Position numbers and translations under genes: made by a program | Part shown: in pieces, positions 27,769 through 36,725 of the stretch | How positions within the stretch are numbered: the first letter of the stretch is position 1 | Layout: each line of letters begins with the position of its first letter | Notes under the pieces: generated by a model | What the model saw: only the letters and a program-made list of their open reading frames with translations | Told to the model about the DNA's origin: nothing | The model's database searches: none | Assembly: GCA_020444175.1 (NCBI GenBank) | Contig: JAHLLM010000007.1 | Location: forward strand, 94,182-158,181 | DNA from: Desulfobulbaceae bacterium | Lineage (GTDB): Bacteria > Desulfobacterota > Desulfobulbia > Desulfobulbales > SURF-16 | Length of the DNA: 64,000 nt | Reading direction: 5' to 3'

Positions 27769-29448
27769 ATGAAATGCGCCCTTGTCGGATTTAATTGCCG
27801 ATATACACACTCCACCCTCAGCCTTTTCTACCTCAGGAAGGCCCTGGAAAAAAATTCGCCATTTACCGACATTTCCCTTTACCAGCTCACAATTAATGAC
27901 CCTTATTTTTCCGCACTCGTCAAGTTGAGTAAAACTGAAGCTGATATCTTTTTTTTCTCCGTTTATATATGGAACAGTACCCTTGTGTTGCGCCTCATCA
28001 ACGACCTGGCAAAAGCTTTACCATCGTCACGATTCATACTTGGAGGTCCACAAGTTGCAATTTTCACACCATCAGAACTCCCGCCGCACACAACATGCGT
28101 CACAGGTGAAGTTGAGGGACTGCCGGCAGATTTTTATAATGACCTGAAAAACAGGGCTTTAAAAAAACACTATCAAGCCTTAAAAACAGACTCATTCCCT
28201 TCGCCATATCAAGGGGATGACTTCAATCAACATCTGCGAAACAGACACATCTATTACGAATCATCCAGAGGATGTCCGTATTCGTGTAGCTACTGCCTTT
28301 CCTCAACTGAAACGGGTGTCCGCTACAAAGACATGAAACAAGTCAAAGAGGAACTTCTGTTTATCCTGAACAACCGCCCCACTACACTGAGGTTCATCGA
28401 CAGAACCTATAATTCTTCTCCGGACAGGGCCCTTGAAATCTGGAAATTTCTCAAAAAAAATTCCCTTCACACCACCTTTCATTTTGAAATATCGCCGGAT
28501 ATCTTTTCAGAAGAAATGTTTGCCTTTCTTGAAACCGTGCCAAACGGTCTTTTCCAGTTTGAAATTGGAATCCAGTCCACAAACAGCCAAACCCTGGCTG
28601 CCATAAATAGAAAAACAGAGCTTGAAAGGACGAAGGAAAACATCAAACGGCTGGTTCAACTCGGCACGATACATCTGCACGTGGATCTCATTCTGGGCTT
28701 ACCGCATGAAACAATGGCATCATTTGAAAAATCATTTACAGATGTTTTCAGCCTGCAGGCCCATTACATTCAAATGGGTTTATTAAAAGTACTCCCGAAC
28801 ACTCCTGTCAGCAAACAGGTGGATGATTTCTCTTTAGCGCATTGCGCTCTCCCTCCCTACGAAATTCTTTCAACAAAATGGATGAACCACAAAGAGCTGA
28901 GCACACTGTACCTGTTCGGGGAATGCGTTGAAGCTTTTTACAATAATCGTTTTTTTAAATCCTTTTTCAAGTATATACAAAACAGCGGCCGGAACGGATT
29001 TCATTTTTTTATGGAACTTGTCACGTTCTGCAACCGGGAAAACTTCTTTGAACGTGCTAAAAATCAACGTTTTATGAGCCAACTTCTTTACAGCTTCAGC
29101 AAACAGCTTGTGCCCCACAGCAGTATCCTGCAAGAACTCCTTGTATTTGATTGGCTGCATAGCGGGAATCGTTTCCTGCCCAACCATCTCAGCAGCCTGC
29201 AAACAGCCCCAAAAGATGAGAGAAACCGCCTCTGGCACTCACTTCCCCAGGATTTGCCGCCTTTTTACAGCTCAAAAACACGAAACCACTTCTTCAAACA
29301 ATCGTTTTTCCTGTCTTTTTCAAGGGAAGTCTTGGCAGAACTTGAATTTGATCCAGGGGAAAAAAACAGAGGAACACTCTGTTTTCTGATAGATAAAGAA
29401 AGCTCTGTAATGGACTATTGTAAAGTCTTACTGGTACCGGAAAATTAA
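27769..29448 (+). CDS. B12-binding-domain radical SAM protein (DUF4080 type)
   Basis: A 559-aa cytoplasmic radical SAM protein. Residues 1 to about 130 have the B12-binding-like fold seen with such enzymes (MKCALVGFNCRYTHSTLSL ... RFILGGPQV). Residues about 175-360 carry the Fe-S loop GCPYSCSYC (CxxxCxxC) and the later GLPHETMASF block. The C-terminal region resembles DUF4080. The ATG at 27769 begins the conserved sequence; the upstream TTG frame is ignored. Function and substrate are not known. Similar proteins are described as unknown methylation or modification enzymes. Divergent from mlaE. Confidence 0.8.
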   Translation: MKCALVGFNCRYTHSTLSLFYLRKALEKNSPFTDISLYQLTINDPYFSALVKLSKTEADIFFFSVYIWNSTLVLRLINDLAKALPSSRFILGGPQVAIFTPSELPPHTTCVTGEVEGLPADFYNDLKNRALKKHYQALKTDSFPSPYQGDDFNQHLRNRHIYYESSRGCPYSCSYCLSSTETGVRYKDMKQVKEELLFILNNRPTTLRFIDRTYNSSPDRALEIWKFLKKNSLHTTFHFEISPDIFSEEMFAFLETVPNGLFQFEIGIQSTNSQTLAAINRKTELERTKENIKRLVQLGTIHLHVDLILGLPHETMASFEKSFTDVFSLQAHYIQMGLLKVLPNTPVSKQVDDFSLAHCALPPYEILSTKWMNHKELSTLYLFGECVEAFYNNRFFKSFFKYIQNSGRNGFHFFMELVTFCNRENFFERAKNQRFMSQLLYSFSKQLVPHSSILQELLVFDWLHSGNRFLPNHLSSLQTAPKDERNRLWHSLPQDLPPFYSSKTRNHFFKQSFFLSFSREVLAELEFDPGEKNRGTLCFLIDKESSVMDYCKVLLVPEN

Positions 29449-29519
29449 TTTTTATTCCAAATAGATACGAGATTATCGCGCCATTTCTCAACACCCTGAC
29501 GGTTCATAAAAAATGAAGC

Positions 29520-29559
29520 AAAAAAAAAGTTTACCCTTCATCAAAAAAAGGTAAACTTT
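29520..29559 (-). terminator. Rho-independent terminator of the MamK-like actin operon
   Basis: AAAGTTTACC (29526-29535) pairs with GGTAAACTTT (29550-29559). On the minus strand the stem is followed by nine T residues (A-run 29520-29528 on the given strand). It begins about 28 bp after the stop of the second actin gene and closes the operon that starts at 32519-32548. Confidence 0.85.
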
Positions 29560-29587
29560 CTGCAAAACGAGAGATTCGCTTTAAAAA

Positions 29588-30658
29588 TCAGTCTGCGCCG
29601 AACATCACTCCAATCTCTGGCCATTTATCCGTGGGAATTTCCGTGGCAAGCTTTAAAGCGCCGGCACTGCCGATATAATCGGGATCATCAACACAAGTTA
29701 CAACAACTTCTCCATAATCACTCATCTGGTTGACAATCATTTGACTCAGGCCTTTAATGCGCGAACCTCCACCGGCGAGAATAATATTTTTCAGTGCTTC
29801 TTCCTGATCTTCAGGATCAAACTTCATCACAAGCGTATCAAGTTGTTCAACGATATCAGGAACAATGCTTTCGCAGACAGCCCGAACATCTTCAGTCACA
29901 TCAAACTCTACCGGCTTCCCATCCATTCGAAGTTTCGCAATAACAGGTTTATCAGGTTGGCCGACAAAAGCATGCTTCTCCTTAATTGAACATGCGACAG
30001 ATTCGGTAATCTGTACACCGGGATAGCGCCTGGCGATGGCTGACTCGAGACGTTCGTCTATAAAATCTCCCCCTTTGAGAAAGGTAACCTGGTCGTCAGC
30101 TGCCGGGACTGTACCTTTCATGCCACAGATATCAACTGTTCCCGCACCGATATCAATAACAATACAATTACTGAGTTTACCTAACTTGTAAGCAACCATA
30201 AAGGGTTCGGAAACCACCAGAGCAACATTCATCACCTCTTTGGCAATATCCAGCAAAAGCTCTTTATTCATTATTGAGGCACGGGCAGGAACGCCTATAA
30301 TCCCACATACCGAAGAAGCCTCGGCACCCTGCTTTGCAAGGGAGACAACATGCTTGATGAGTTCAAATGCAGCGTCATAGTCCCGCTCGCTCGCCTCACG
30401 GATTACCCCGTCAGCGAGTGGATAGCAAAGATCGAGGAAATTACGCTTACTCACGGCATCCTGACCAATAATCGGCCCTTCACCAACCATACGCTCACTG
30501 ATAACATCCTTGGGATAGCCCACGACCGAACGGGTCATGATCTGGGCTCCTCGATTTGACATGACGGCTGTACGGCAGGTACCAAGATCAATACCAACTA
30601 AAAGCTGGTTTTGTTGGACAAGAGTAGTTTCCGGGAGTTTCTGCTGCTGGATTTCCAT
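29588..30658 (-). CDS. MamK/MreB-like actin homologue (copy 2)
   Basis: A 356-aa bacterial actin. Phosphate-1 is GIDLGTCRTAVMSNRG (about 22-37), phosphate-2 is VIDIGAGTVDICGMKG and the adenosine loop is IILAGGGSRIKGL. The patterns RTAVMSNRG, VVGYPKD, CGIIGVPARASI, VVSEPF and DQVTFLKGGD closely match my memory of MamK, the magnetosome-aligning actin, more than MreB. It should bind ATP and polymerise in the cytoplasm. I start at the ATG at 30658, behind AGAGGA; a GTG 27 bp upstream is less likely. No magnetosome genes are in the window. It ends just before a strong terminator. Confidence 0.85.
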   Translation of the reverse strand: MEIQQQKLPETTLVQQNQLLVGIDLGTCRTAVMSNRGAQIMTRSVVGYPKDVISERMVGEGPIIGQDAVSKRNFLDLCYPLADGVIREASERDYDAAFELIKHVVSLAKQGAEASSVCGIIGVPARASIMNKELLLDIAKEVMNVALVVSEPFMVAYKLGKLSNCIVIDIGAGTVDICGMKGTVPAADDQVTFLKGGDFIDERLESAIARRYPGVQITESVACSIKEKHAFVGQPDKPVIAKLRMDGKPVEFDVTEDVRAVCESIVPDIVEQLDTLVMKFDPEDQEEALKNIILAGGGSRIKGLSQMIVNQMSDYGEVVVTCVDDPDYIGSAGALKLATEIPTDKWPEIGVMFGAD

Positions 30659-30698
30659 TCGTTTTCCTCTGACATTCTCTCTCACACTTTTTCAGTAG

Positions 30699-30777
30699 CA
30701 CCACTTGCATGGTGACGACTGGAAGCGTTCTTGTTTACATTTTCGAACTGCTTTAAATGACCACTGCGCGGGTCATT
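30699..30777 (-). promoter_or_regulatory. Two hairpins between the coiled-coil gene and actin copy 2
   Basis: In the 126-bp spacer, CACCA (30699-30703) pairs with TGGTG (30710-30714), and AATGACC (30756-30762) pairs with GGTCATT (30771-30777). Neither is followed by a T-run on the minus strand, so they are not classical terminators. They may alter mRNA processing and the ratio of the two actins. Confidence 0.4.
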
Positions 30778-30784
30778 ACTGTTT

Positions 30785-31279
30785 TCATTTCTTTTCTTTG
30801 GGAGAATTACCCTGCTGCCGCATCATGTCTCTGACAACACCGGCTGGCAGGTAATGACTTCCCTGGACGAAAATCAGACACTCTTTGAAAGACTGACGTT
30901 CATCATTTAATTCTTTTTCAATAGCATCCAGAGATTCCTTTAAATCTGCATTTTCCTGCCGCAGTTCTCTTATATTTTTATCTTTTGTTTCAACGTCACT
31001 TTTCAAACCAGGAATAACCGTTACCTTTTCATCTGCTTCCTTTCGATATTTCTTTTCAGTCTGCAGCTCATCCCAGTAACGTTTTGACTCGTCCCGGGCA
31101 CTGTCCATTTTGGTTCTCAGGTCACGAAGTTGATTGTTTAAAGACTCAACCTGCGCCTCATAACCGTTCTTTGCGTGTTCTGTTTCCTGTTTATCGCGGC
31201 TGCGAAGGAAATAAGCAGCAGTGCCGCTTCCCAAAGCAACCCCCAGAACAAGAAAAAGAAACCAGATGAAAAAATCCAT
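30785..31279 (-). CDS. Membrane-anchored coiled-coil protein between the two actin genes
   Basis: A 164-aa protein. Residues about 3-25 are a single membrane span (FFIWFLFLVLGVALGSGTAA), with the charged part inside if the N-terminus is outside. Residues about 30-135 are a continuous charged heptad-like helix (QVESLNNQLRDLRTKM, KDKNIRELRQENADLKESL). The C-terminal ~25 residues (FVQGSHYLPAGVVRDMM) look like a small conserved cap. There is a good AGAGG site before the ATG. It ends far enough from actin copy 2 to leave a 126-bp spacer. It could tether or regulate the actins; this is inferred from architecture and position only. Confidence 0.75.
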   Translation of the reverse strand: MDFFIWFLFLVLGVALGSGTAAYFLRSRDKQETEHAKNGYEAQVESLNNQLRDLRTKMDSARDESKRYWDELQTEKKYRKEADEKVTVIPGLKSDVETKDKNIRELRQENADLKESLDAIEKELNDERQSFKECLIFVQGSHYLPAGVVRDMMRQQGNSPKEKK

Positions 31280-31291
31280 ATAACCTCTACA

Positions 31292-32326
31292 CTAGCTTAG
31301 GAAACCAACTTGGTTCCACAAATCAGGGGGAACTTCTGTGGCCATTTTCAAAGCCCCGGCGCTTCCAATAAAATCTGATTGTTCAACACAGGTAACCCGG
31401 ACATCGCCATAGGCTTGAAGTTGTTCTGTTATAAACCTGTCGATACCTCTAATTTGAGAACCACCGCCTGCTAAGTAAATATTTGAAAGCGCTTCCTGCT
31501 GATCTTCCGGATCAAATCCTCGGATAATCGCCTCTAAATGCTCAATCAAATCGGGAATGATACTCTCGCAAACCATTCGCAATTCGTCTGTCACATCTAC
31601 CTCAACCGGCTTACCGTCTGACCGCATGGTTACAACAACAGGGTTTTCCGCTTCTCCGACAAAACTATGCTCTTCCTTAATACGCCTCAGGAAATTGCGG
31701 GTAACCTGAACATCAGGATACTGCTGAAGAATAACTGATTCAAAACGTTCGTCAATGTAATCACCCGCCTTAAGAAGCGTCACCTGATCTTCGGAAGAAG
31801 GAATAGTTCCTTTCATGCCGCATATATCAATGGTTCCGGCGCCAATATCAATTATGACGGAATTGCTCAGTTTGTCGAGATAATATCCTACCATAAATGG
31901 TTCAGAGACAACAACCGCCACGGCAAGAATGTCCTTGGCAAGCTTCAGCAGCAACTCCTTGTTAATGACAGATGCCCTGGCCGGGACGCCTATGACCCCG
32001 CAGACTTCACCGGTATACCCCTGCCTTGCCTGCTCCACCACATGTTTGAGGAGTTCGTAGGCGGCATTATAATCACTTTGACTGGCCTCGCGGATAATAC
32101 CGTCTTCAAGCGGATGATAGAGTGTCAGAGCAGAGTGGTGCTTCAAGGCCTCTTCGCCAAAAACCTGGTTCTTACCGACAAGTTTCAGACCGATTACATC
32201 CTTTGGATAACCGACAACAGAGCGGATAATCTCCTTGAAGCCCTTATTTGTCATGACAGCGGTACGGGAAGTGCCAAGGTCTATGCCGATTAACAAATTG
32301 TCATTTTTTTGATTGGTAAATTGCAC
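31292..32326 (-). CDS. MamK/MreB-like actin homologue (copy 1)
   Basis: A 344-aa bacterial actin, first gene of the operon. Phosphate-1 is GIDLGTSRTAVMTNKG (about 14-29), phosphate-2 is IIDIGAGTIDICGMKG and the adenosine loop is IYLAGGGSQIRGI. By eye more than half of the positions match copy 2 along the full length. The GTG start at 32326 has AAGGA eight bases upstream. It ends 12 bp before the coiled-coil gene's ATG. As for copy 2, motif order places it nearer to MamK than to cell-shape MreB; no mreC/mreD genes follow. Exact role unknown. Confidence 0.85.
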   Translation of the reverse strand: MQFTNQKNDNLLIGIDLGTSRTAVMTNKGFKEIIRSVVGYPKDVIGLKLVGKNQVFGEEALKHHSALTLYHPLEDGIIREASQSDYNAAYELLKHVVEQARQGYTGEVCGVIGVPARASVINKELLLKLAKDILAVAVVVSEPFMVGYYLDKLSNSVIIDIGAGTIDICGMKGTIPSSEDQVTLLKAGDYIDERFESVILQQYPDVQVTRNFLRRIKEEHSFVGEAENPVVVTMRSDGKPVEVDVTDELRMVCESIIPDLIEHLEAIIRGFDPEDQQEALSNIYLAGGGSQIRGIDRFITEQLQAYGDVRVTCVEQSDFIGSAGALKMATEVPPDLWNQVGFLS

Positions 32327-32518
32327 GCTGTTAATCCTTTACATTTGTCTGCGGAAGTCTAAAAATTATTGAACCCAGAAACAAAAATCAACCTTCCCGA
32401 TTCAGGCAGGTTGGGTAGTATCCAGCCTTGCTGCCGGGCAAGTAATAACTTTTAATTTTTATTGTAACGGTTTCGTAAAAAAAACAAACAATTGAATTAC
32501 ACAAGAATGCCTTTGATT

Positions 32519-32548
32519 TTAATACAATGGCATATGAAATCATGTCAA
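32519..32548 (-). promoter_or_regulatory. Promoter of the MamK-like actin operon
   Basis: On the minus strand TTGACA (32543-32548) and TATTAA (32519-32524) are separated by 18 bp, roughly 190 bp before the GTG start. The -35 is a perfect consensus and the -10 has 4 of 6 matches. The leader can form a hairpin (GGCAG ... CTGCC) at about 32405-32435. Confidence 0.55.
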
Positions 32549-32566
32549 GTTAATTTAAAAAACAGG

Positions 32567-34321
32567 CTATTTCCCTTTTTTGTTTCTTTGTCGTCTTCTG
32601 TCAATGAAACGCTCCAGAACCTGCCGTTGTTTTCTCCTGTCGGCATCTTTCAATGCGACATAAAGAGGTTTTAAAGTATCCCGGTCAAGACCACTGACAA
32701 ACATTGCAGTTGACAAGGTGCCCGGAGTGGGTGTGAAATCCTGGAACTGCTTGACCATGAGACCAAGTTCCCGCACTTTAGCGGCAAGGGATTTCATGTC
32801 TTCCAGAGTGCATCCAGGATGAGCGGAGATGAAGTAAGGGGTGAAAAGATATCTTTTTCCCCTTTCACGGCCCAAATCCCGGCAGGTTTGCAAAAATTGA
32901 GGCAATATATCTTCTCCATGTTTATGCATGAGTCTCAGAACATTTTTCTCAGTATGCTCGGGAGCTATCTTCATAGCCCCAGGGGTATGGGAATCCAGAA
33001 TCTCGGCAAGCAACTTTGGTGTTTTTAACAATAATTCCATTCGCAGACCGGATGAAACAAAAACGTTTTTTACCTTTTTTACTTTCTGAACATTCCTGAG
33101 CAGATTAAGCAGAAAATCTTCATCTACCTTCAGGTGCCGGCAAATCCCCTTTTGCAGACAGTCATGTCGAGGACAGCCATTAATTCTGCAGGAAACTCCA
33201 TACATATTGGCAGTCGGACCGCCAAGATCACTGATCGTTCCGCGAAAATCATCCATTTTCACAACTTTTTCTACTTCGCGCAATATCGAATTTTCACTTC
33301 GCCAGCTGACGACCGGTCCCTGATGACGTGAAATTGCGCAAAATGAACAATTGCCGAAACACCCTCTGACAATGGTAACCGAGTGGCGAATCATTTCATA
33401 TGCAGGAACATCACCGGCCGAAGGATGAGCTTTGCGGACGAAATCAAGACTGTAAAGTTCGTCCAACTCTGTCTGATCGAGCGGTTGTGCAGGAGGATAC
33501 TGCGCAACCCACAGAGCCTGTTGTCTCTGCAGGACAAGAGATTCGCCATAAGATCCGGCATGCTTGTCTATCAGCAGCTCGGCATTCAAAAATAACTGTT
33601 TATTCTCTTCAATTTCTGTAAATGAAGGCAGGATAACGTTTTCATGGTCAGCTGTCATGTCAGCAAACCGGCCGTCATTAAAACGACAGCATGTCCCGGG
33701 TACGCCGTTCAGACTGCGCCCCTCGGAAAGCCGTTGTGCAATCTCAAGCACCGCCCTTTCACCCATACCATAAACAAGCAGATCAGCCTTTGAATCGGTC
33801 AGCACTGAGGCCCTTAATTTCTTTTGCTGATAATCATAGTGCACAAAACGGCGAAGAGAGGCCTCGATGCCGCCCAGAATAACGGGAATATCGCTATACG
33901 CACTTCGAGCCAGATTTGCGTACCTGACAGTTGCCCGATCCGGCCGCCGCCGCTCATTTTTTGTCTTTTTCTCAGCAAAATACGGGTTGCCTGAAGGTGA
34001 ATACTGGTCCACATCACGCACCTTGCCGTTGCCTGAATAGTTGGCCACAATGGAGTCAAGGTTTCCGGCTGTTATCCCCCAAAAAAGACGTGGAGGACCA
34101 AATTCCTTAAAAGACTCTACACTGTCATAGCGAGGTTGGGCGAGTATGGCAACCCGGTATCCATGGGACTCAAGAAGTCTGCCGATAAGTGCAACCCCAA
34201 AAGCCGGGTGATCCACATAGGCATCGCCGGTAACGAGAATGACATCAACATAGTCCCATCCCCTGTCTCGCATTTCCTGCGAACTTGCCGGGAGAAAAGG
34301 AGCAGTTTCCGATTGCTTCAT
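32567..34321 (-). CDS. ygiQ: YgiQ-family radical SAM protein
   Basis: A 584-aa radical SAM protein of the UPF0313/YgiQ family. The N-terminal half is DVILVTGDAYVDHPAFGVALIGRLLE, WGITAGNLDSIVANY, PVILGGIEASLRRFVHYDYQ. The Fe-S loop is RGCFGNCSFCAISRHQG (CxxxCxxC) near residue 325. The C-terminal region has KIAPEHTEKNVLRLMHK and FTPTPGTLSTAMF. The biochemical role is unknown. Its ATG overlaps the stop of the RACo-like gene by 4 nt, so the two are co-translated. Confidence 0.9.
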   Translation of the reverse strand: MKQSETAPFLPASSQEMRDRGWDYVDVILVTGDAYVDHPAFGVALIGRLLESHGYRVAILAQPRYDSVESFKEFGPPRLFWGITAGNLDSIVANYSGNGKVRDVDQYSPSGNPYFAEKKTKNERRRPDRATVRYANLARSAYSDIPVILGGIEASLRRFVHYDYQQKKLRASVLTDSKADLLVYGMGERAVLEIAQRLSEGRSLNGVPGTCCRFNDGRFADMTADHENVILPSFTEIEENKQLFLNAELLIDKHAGSYGESLVLQRQQALWVAQYPPAQPLDQTELDELYSLDFVRKAHPSAGDVPAYEMIRHSVTIVRGCFGNCSFCAISRHQGPVVSWRSENSILREVEKVVKMDDFRGTISDLGGPTANMYGVSCRINGCPRHDCLQKGICRHLKVDEDFLLNLLRNVQKVKKVKNVFVSSGLRMELLLKTPKLLAEILDSHTPGAMKIAPEHTEKNVLRLMHKHGEDILPQFLQTCRDLGRERGKRYLFTPYFISAHPGCTLEDMKSLAAKVRELGLMVKQFQDFTPTPGTLSTAMFVSGLDRDTLKPLYVALKDADRRKQRQVLERFIDRRRQRNKKGK

Positions 34322-36264
34322 GAATTCAGCAAGGCCTCTTTTCTGTTTTTTACGCCCGGAAACAATCCTGTATCCGTGTGAGGCAAAAAGAGAGAAGCGA
34401 CATATTCGTCTTTAAACTTTGCCACCTCTGACAATTCAAAACTTGTCATCTTCTGTACAGCATTGACAACGTCTTGTCGTATATGATTACTGAGTTCGCT
34501 CATTCTGGCACCCATCAGGGAACCATTGCCGACATACATTATTTTACCCGCATCAAACTCAGGTAACAGGCCAACCGTCATAGCACTATCAAGATCAATA
34601 TATGAGCCAAAAGCGCCGGCAAGTATTATTCGTTCAAGGTCTGTTATATGCAGGCCGACCTCTTCAACAAGTGTTTTCACACCTGCATAAATGGCTGCTT
34701 TTGCACGTATAAAATTCTCAATATCAACCTCACTGATGGTAATGTCGCTGTTTATTCCACACTCATCCTTCCAGGCAAGGACAAATTCCCCTCCGCTTTT
34801 TCCTTTTCGTATTCGCGGGGTATCCAGATCCTGATTAAATTTCCCTCTCTGGTCGATGACGCCATGTTCAAAAAGCGTGGCAATAATGATAAGCAGTCCG
34901 GAACCGCATATACCAATCGGAGCCTTTCTGCCGATGGTGGTATTCATGGGCTCAAAGGTCTGCGGATGCATACTGAAATCGCTTATTGCCCCATTGGCGG
35001 CCCGCATGCCATAGCCTATGCCTCCTCCCTCAAATGCCGGTCCGGCCGAACACGCAGCACAGACAAGCCATTCCTTACTGCCAATCACAATCTCGGCGTT
35101 GGTGCCAATGTCGATGTAAAGTGTTAATTTGTCAGTCCTGTACATCCCTGATCCCATGACTCCCGCCACTATATCGCCGCCCACATAACTTGAAATAGCG
35201 GGATAGAGCAGGGCAATTGCGTGTTTGGGCAGATCAAGGTTCAAATCCGTGGCCCGGATGGGCGGGAAAAAAGTACTCACCGGCACATAAGGGGCCCGTC
35301 TTATATTATGCGGCTCCAGAGAAAGAAAAAGGTGGGTCATGGTGGTGTTTGCCGCCACTGTTATTGAATCAATTTCATCACGGTCAACATCACTTTCGGC
35401 AAGAAGAGTTGTAATAACTTTATTTATAGTAGCTGCAACAAGCTCCTGCATCAGCTCGGCACCTTTTGGCTTTTCTGCATAAATAATTCTGGAAATGACA
35501 TCCTCTCCGTAACTGATTTGTCCGTTATAATCACCGGTATAGGCCAGAATTTCACCTGTATGAAGATCAATGAGCTGCCCCCAGACAGTGGTGGTTCCGA
35601 TATCCACGGCCAGTCCGTAGTTGCGGTTCACCCAGTTGCCGCTCTGCACGTTTACCACATGTGTTTTCCCGTTATTATGAACGGGACGGGCGAGAGTAAC
35701 CGTGGTATTAAAATTTTTCTCCCGTAAAGCATCCCTCAATTTTCGAAGCGCCGGAAGCCCTATGATCAGTCTATGTTCATCGTACTGATTTTTCAGCCCC
35801 TGAACCAACCTGCCCGCATCCGCCATGTTGTCTGTCGCAGAGGCAGGAGGAAGCTCCAGGGCAACTTTTTCCACCGGCGGAAAAAAAAGCCCTTCTTTTC
35901 TGAGACTATCAATATCAAAGTGATGTTCCATGGCCCTGTGGCGAACCGGAACCTGCAGGGAAAGTCCTCCTTTATGCAGAGAAGAATCCGTGGGCACCCT
36001 GACGGTAACATCATCGATCATGACGGAACTGCAGGCCAGCCGGACTCCTTTTTCAAAATCTTCAGCGGATATTTTTTCACTTTTCCCCCCTTCAACCCCA
36101 CCCTTTTCTATGATAATACGGCATTTCCCGCATACACCGCTTCCGCCGCAGGACGCATTAATATGCACCCCCTGGGAGCGGGCGAGGTCAATTAACATTT
36201 CACCACTTTGGCCCTGTACGATCCTGCCTCCAGGTTCAAATGTAACGGAAACAGTTTTCTTCAT
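34318..36264 (-). CDS. RACo-like reductive activator of corrinoid proteins (2Fe-2S + ASKHA)
   Basis: A 648-aa protein. The N-terminal ferredoxin domain has the 2Fe-2S spacing CGGSGVCGKC with a further Cys in RLACSS (residues about 35-80). After a linker (about 110-180), the ASKHA/DUF4445 ATPase domain begins at NYGLAVDIGTTTVWGQL and continues with SYGEDVISRI, LYIDIGTNAEIVIG, ICGSGLL and ILAGAFGSYIDLDSAM. Family members use ATP to reduce inactive Co(II) corrinoid to Co(I) for methyltransferases. No corrinoid protein is in the window, so the target is elsewhere. It forms an operon with ygiQ; the DUF493 gene diverges upstream. Confidence 0.87.
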   Translation of the reverse strand: MKKTVSVTFEPGGRIVQGQSGEMLIDLARSQGVHINASCGGSGVCGKCRIIIEKGGVEGGKSEKISAEDFEKGVRLACSSVMIDDVTVRVPTDSSLHKGGLSLQVPVRHRAMEHHFDIDSLRKEGLFFPPVEKVALELPPASATDNMADAGRLVQGLKNQYDEHRLIIGLPALRKLRDALREKNFNTTVTLARPVHNNGKTHVVNVQSGNWVNRNYGLAVDIGTTTVWGQLIDLHTGEILAYTGDYNGQISYGEDVISRIIYAEKPKGAELMQELVAATINKVITTLLAESDVDRDEIDSITVAANTTMTHLFLSLEPHNIRRAPYVPVSTFFPPIRATDLNLDLPKHAIALLYPAISSYVGGDIVAGVMGSGMYRTDKLTLYIDIGTNAEIVIGSKEWLVCAACSAGPAFEGGGIGYGMRAANGAISDFSMHPQTFEPMNTTIGRKAPIGICGSGLLIIIATLFEHGVIDQRGKFNQDLDTPRIRKGKSGGEFVLAWKDECGINSDITISEVDIENFIRAKAAIYAGVKTLVEEVGLHITDLERIILAGAFGSYIDLDSAMTVGLLPEFDAGKIMYVGNGSLMGARMSELSNHIRQDVVNAVQKMTSFELSEVAKFKDEYVASLFLPHTDTGLFPGVKNRKEALLNS

Positions 36265-36460
36265 AAAATTTCTCCGAATATAAAAAAGAAGTTAGAGGAA
36301 ATGACGGCTTGTTGGTTCAGATGAGCATGTTACTTCGCTCACTCCTGTACATTCTCCAGCTTCATGTTCATAGCTCATTAAGGTTCTTGTATTTTACAGT
36401 TTATATGTTTAACATTACAGGATGAATCATCTTTTATACTTTTAAACGAAACTTTTTCCA

Positions 36461-36721
36461 ATGAAACATATCGAACAAAAACTTGAAGTTGACTACCCCT
36501 GCCGCTGGCTCTATAAGCTTATATGCCACGAAGAAAAAGCTCTTTTTACCGCAGTGCGTGAAATTGTGCAGGATTCAGAGCACACACTTACATTTTCCAA
36601 ATCAAGTAGTACAGGAAAATATTTTTCATACAATTTAGAGGTCATGGTACATACGGAAGAAGCAAGAAACTTCTTTTACACTGCCTTAAAGCAGCATCCA
36701 TCCATTAAAATGGTCCTGTAA
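36461..36721 (+). CDS. DUF493 / YbeD-like protein
   Basis: An 86-aa ferredoxin-like-fold protein. The opening VDYPCRWLYKLICHEEKALFTAVREIV, the middle SSSTGKYFSYNLEVMVHTEEA and the tail LKQHPSIKMVL are the family pattern. E. coli YbeD is linked to lipoic-acid metabolism by location only; the function is not established. It precedes the Fe-S/DUF3786 gene by 4 bp and probably leads the operon. Confidence 0.82.
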   Translation: MKHIEQKLEVDYPCRWLYKLICHEEKALFTAVREIVQDSEHTLTFSKSSSTGKYFSYNLEVMVHTEEARNFFYTALKQHPSIKMVL

Positions 36722-36725
36722 CCCC

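Noticed and set aside
29588..32326. Magnetosome island
   Set aside because: Actins look like MamK, but no mamA, mamB, mamE, mamI, mamM, mamO, mamP or mamQ homologues are in the window, so a magnetosome function is not claimed.
36265..36460. Promoters for the DUF493 operon and the RACo-like gene
   Set aside because: A TATACT box is present at 36435-36440, but its best -35 (TTAACA) is 20 bp away, so no confident promoter was called.
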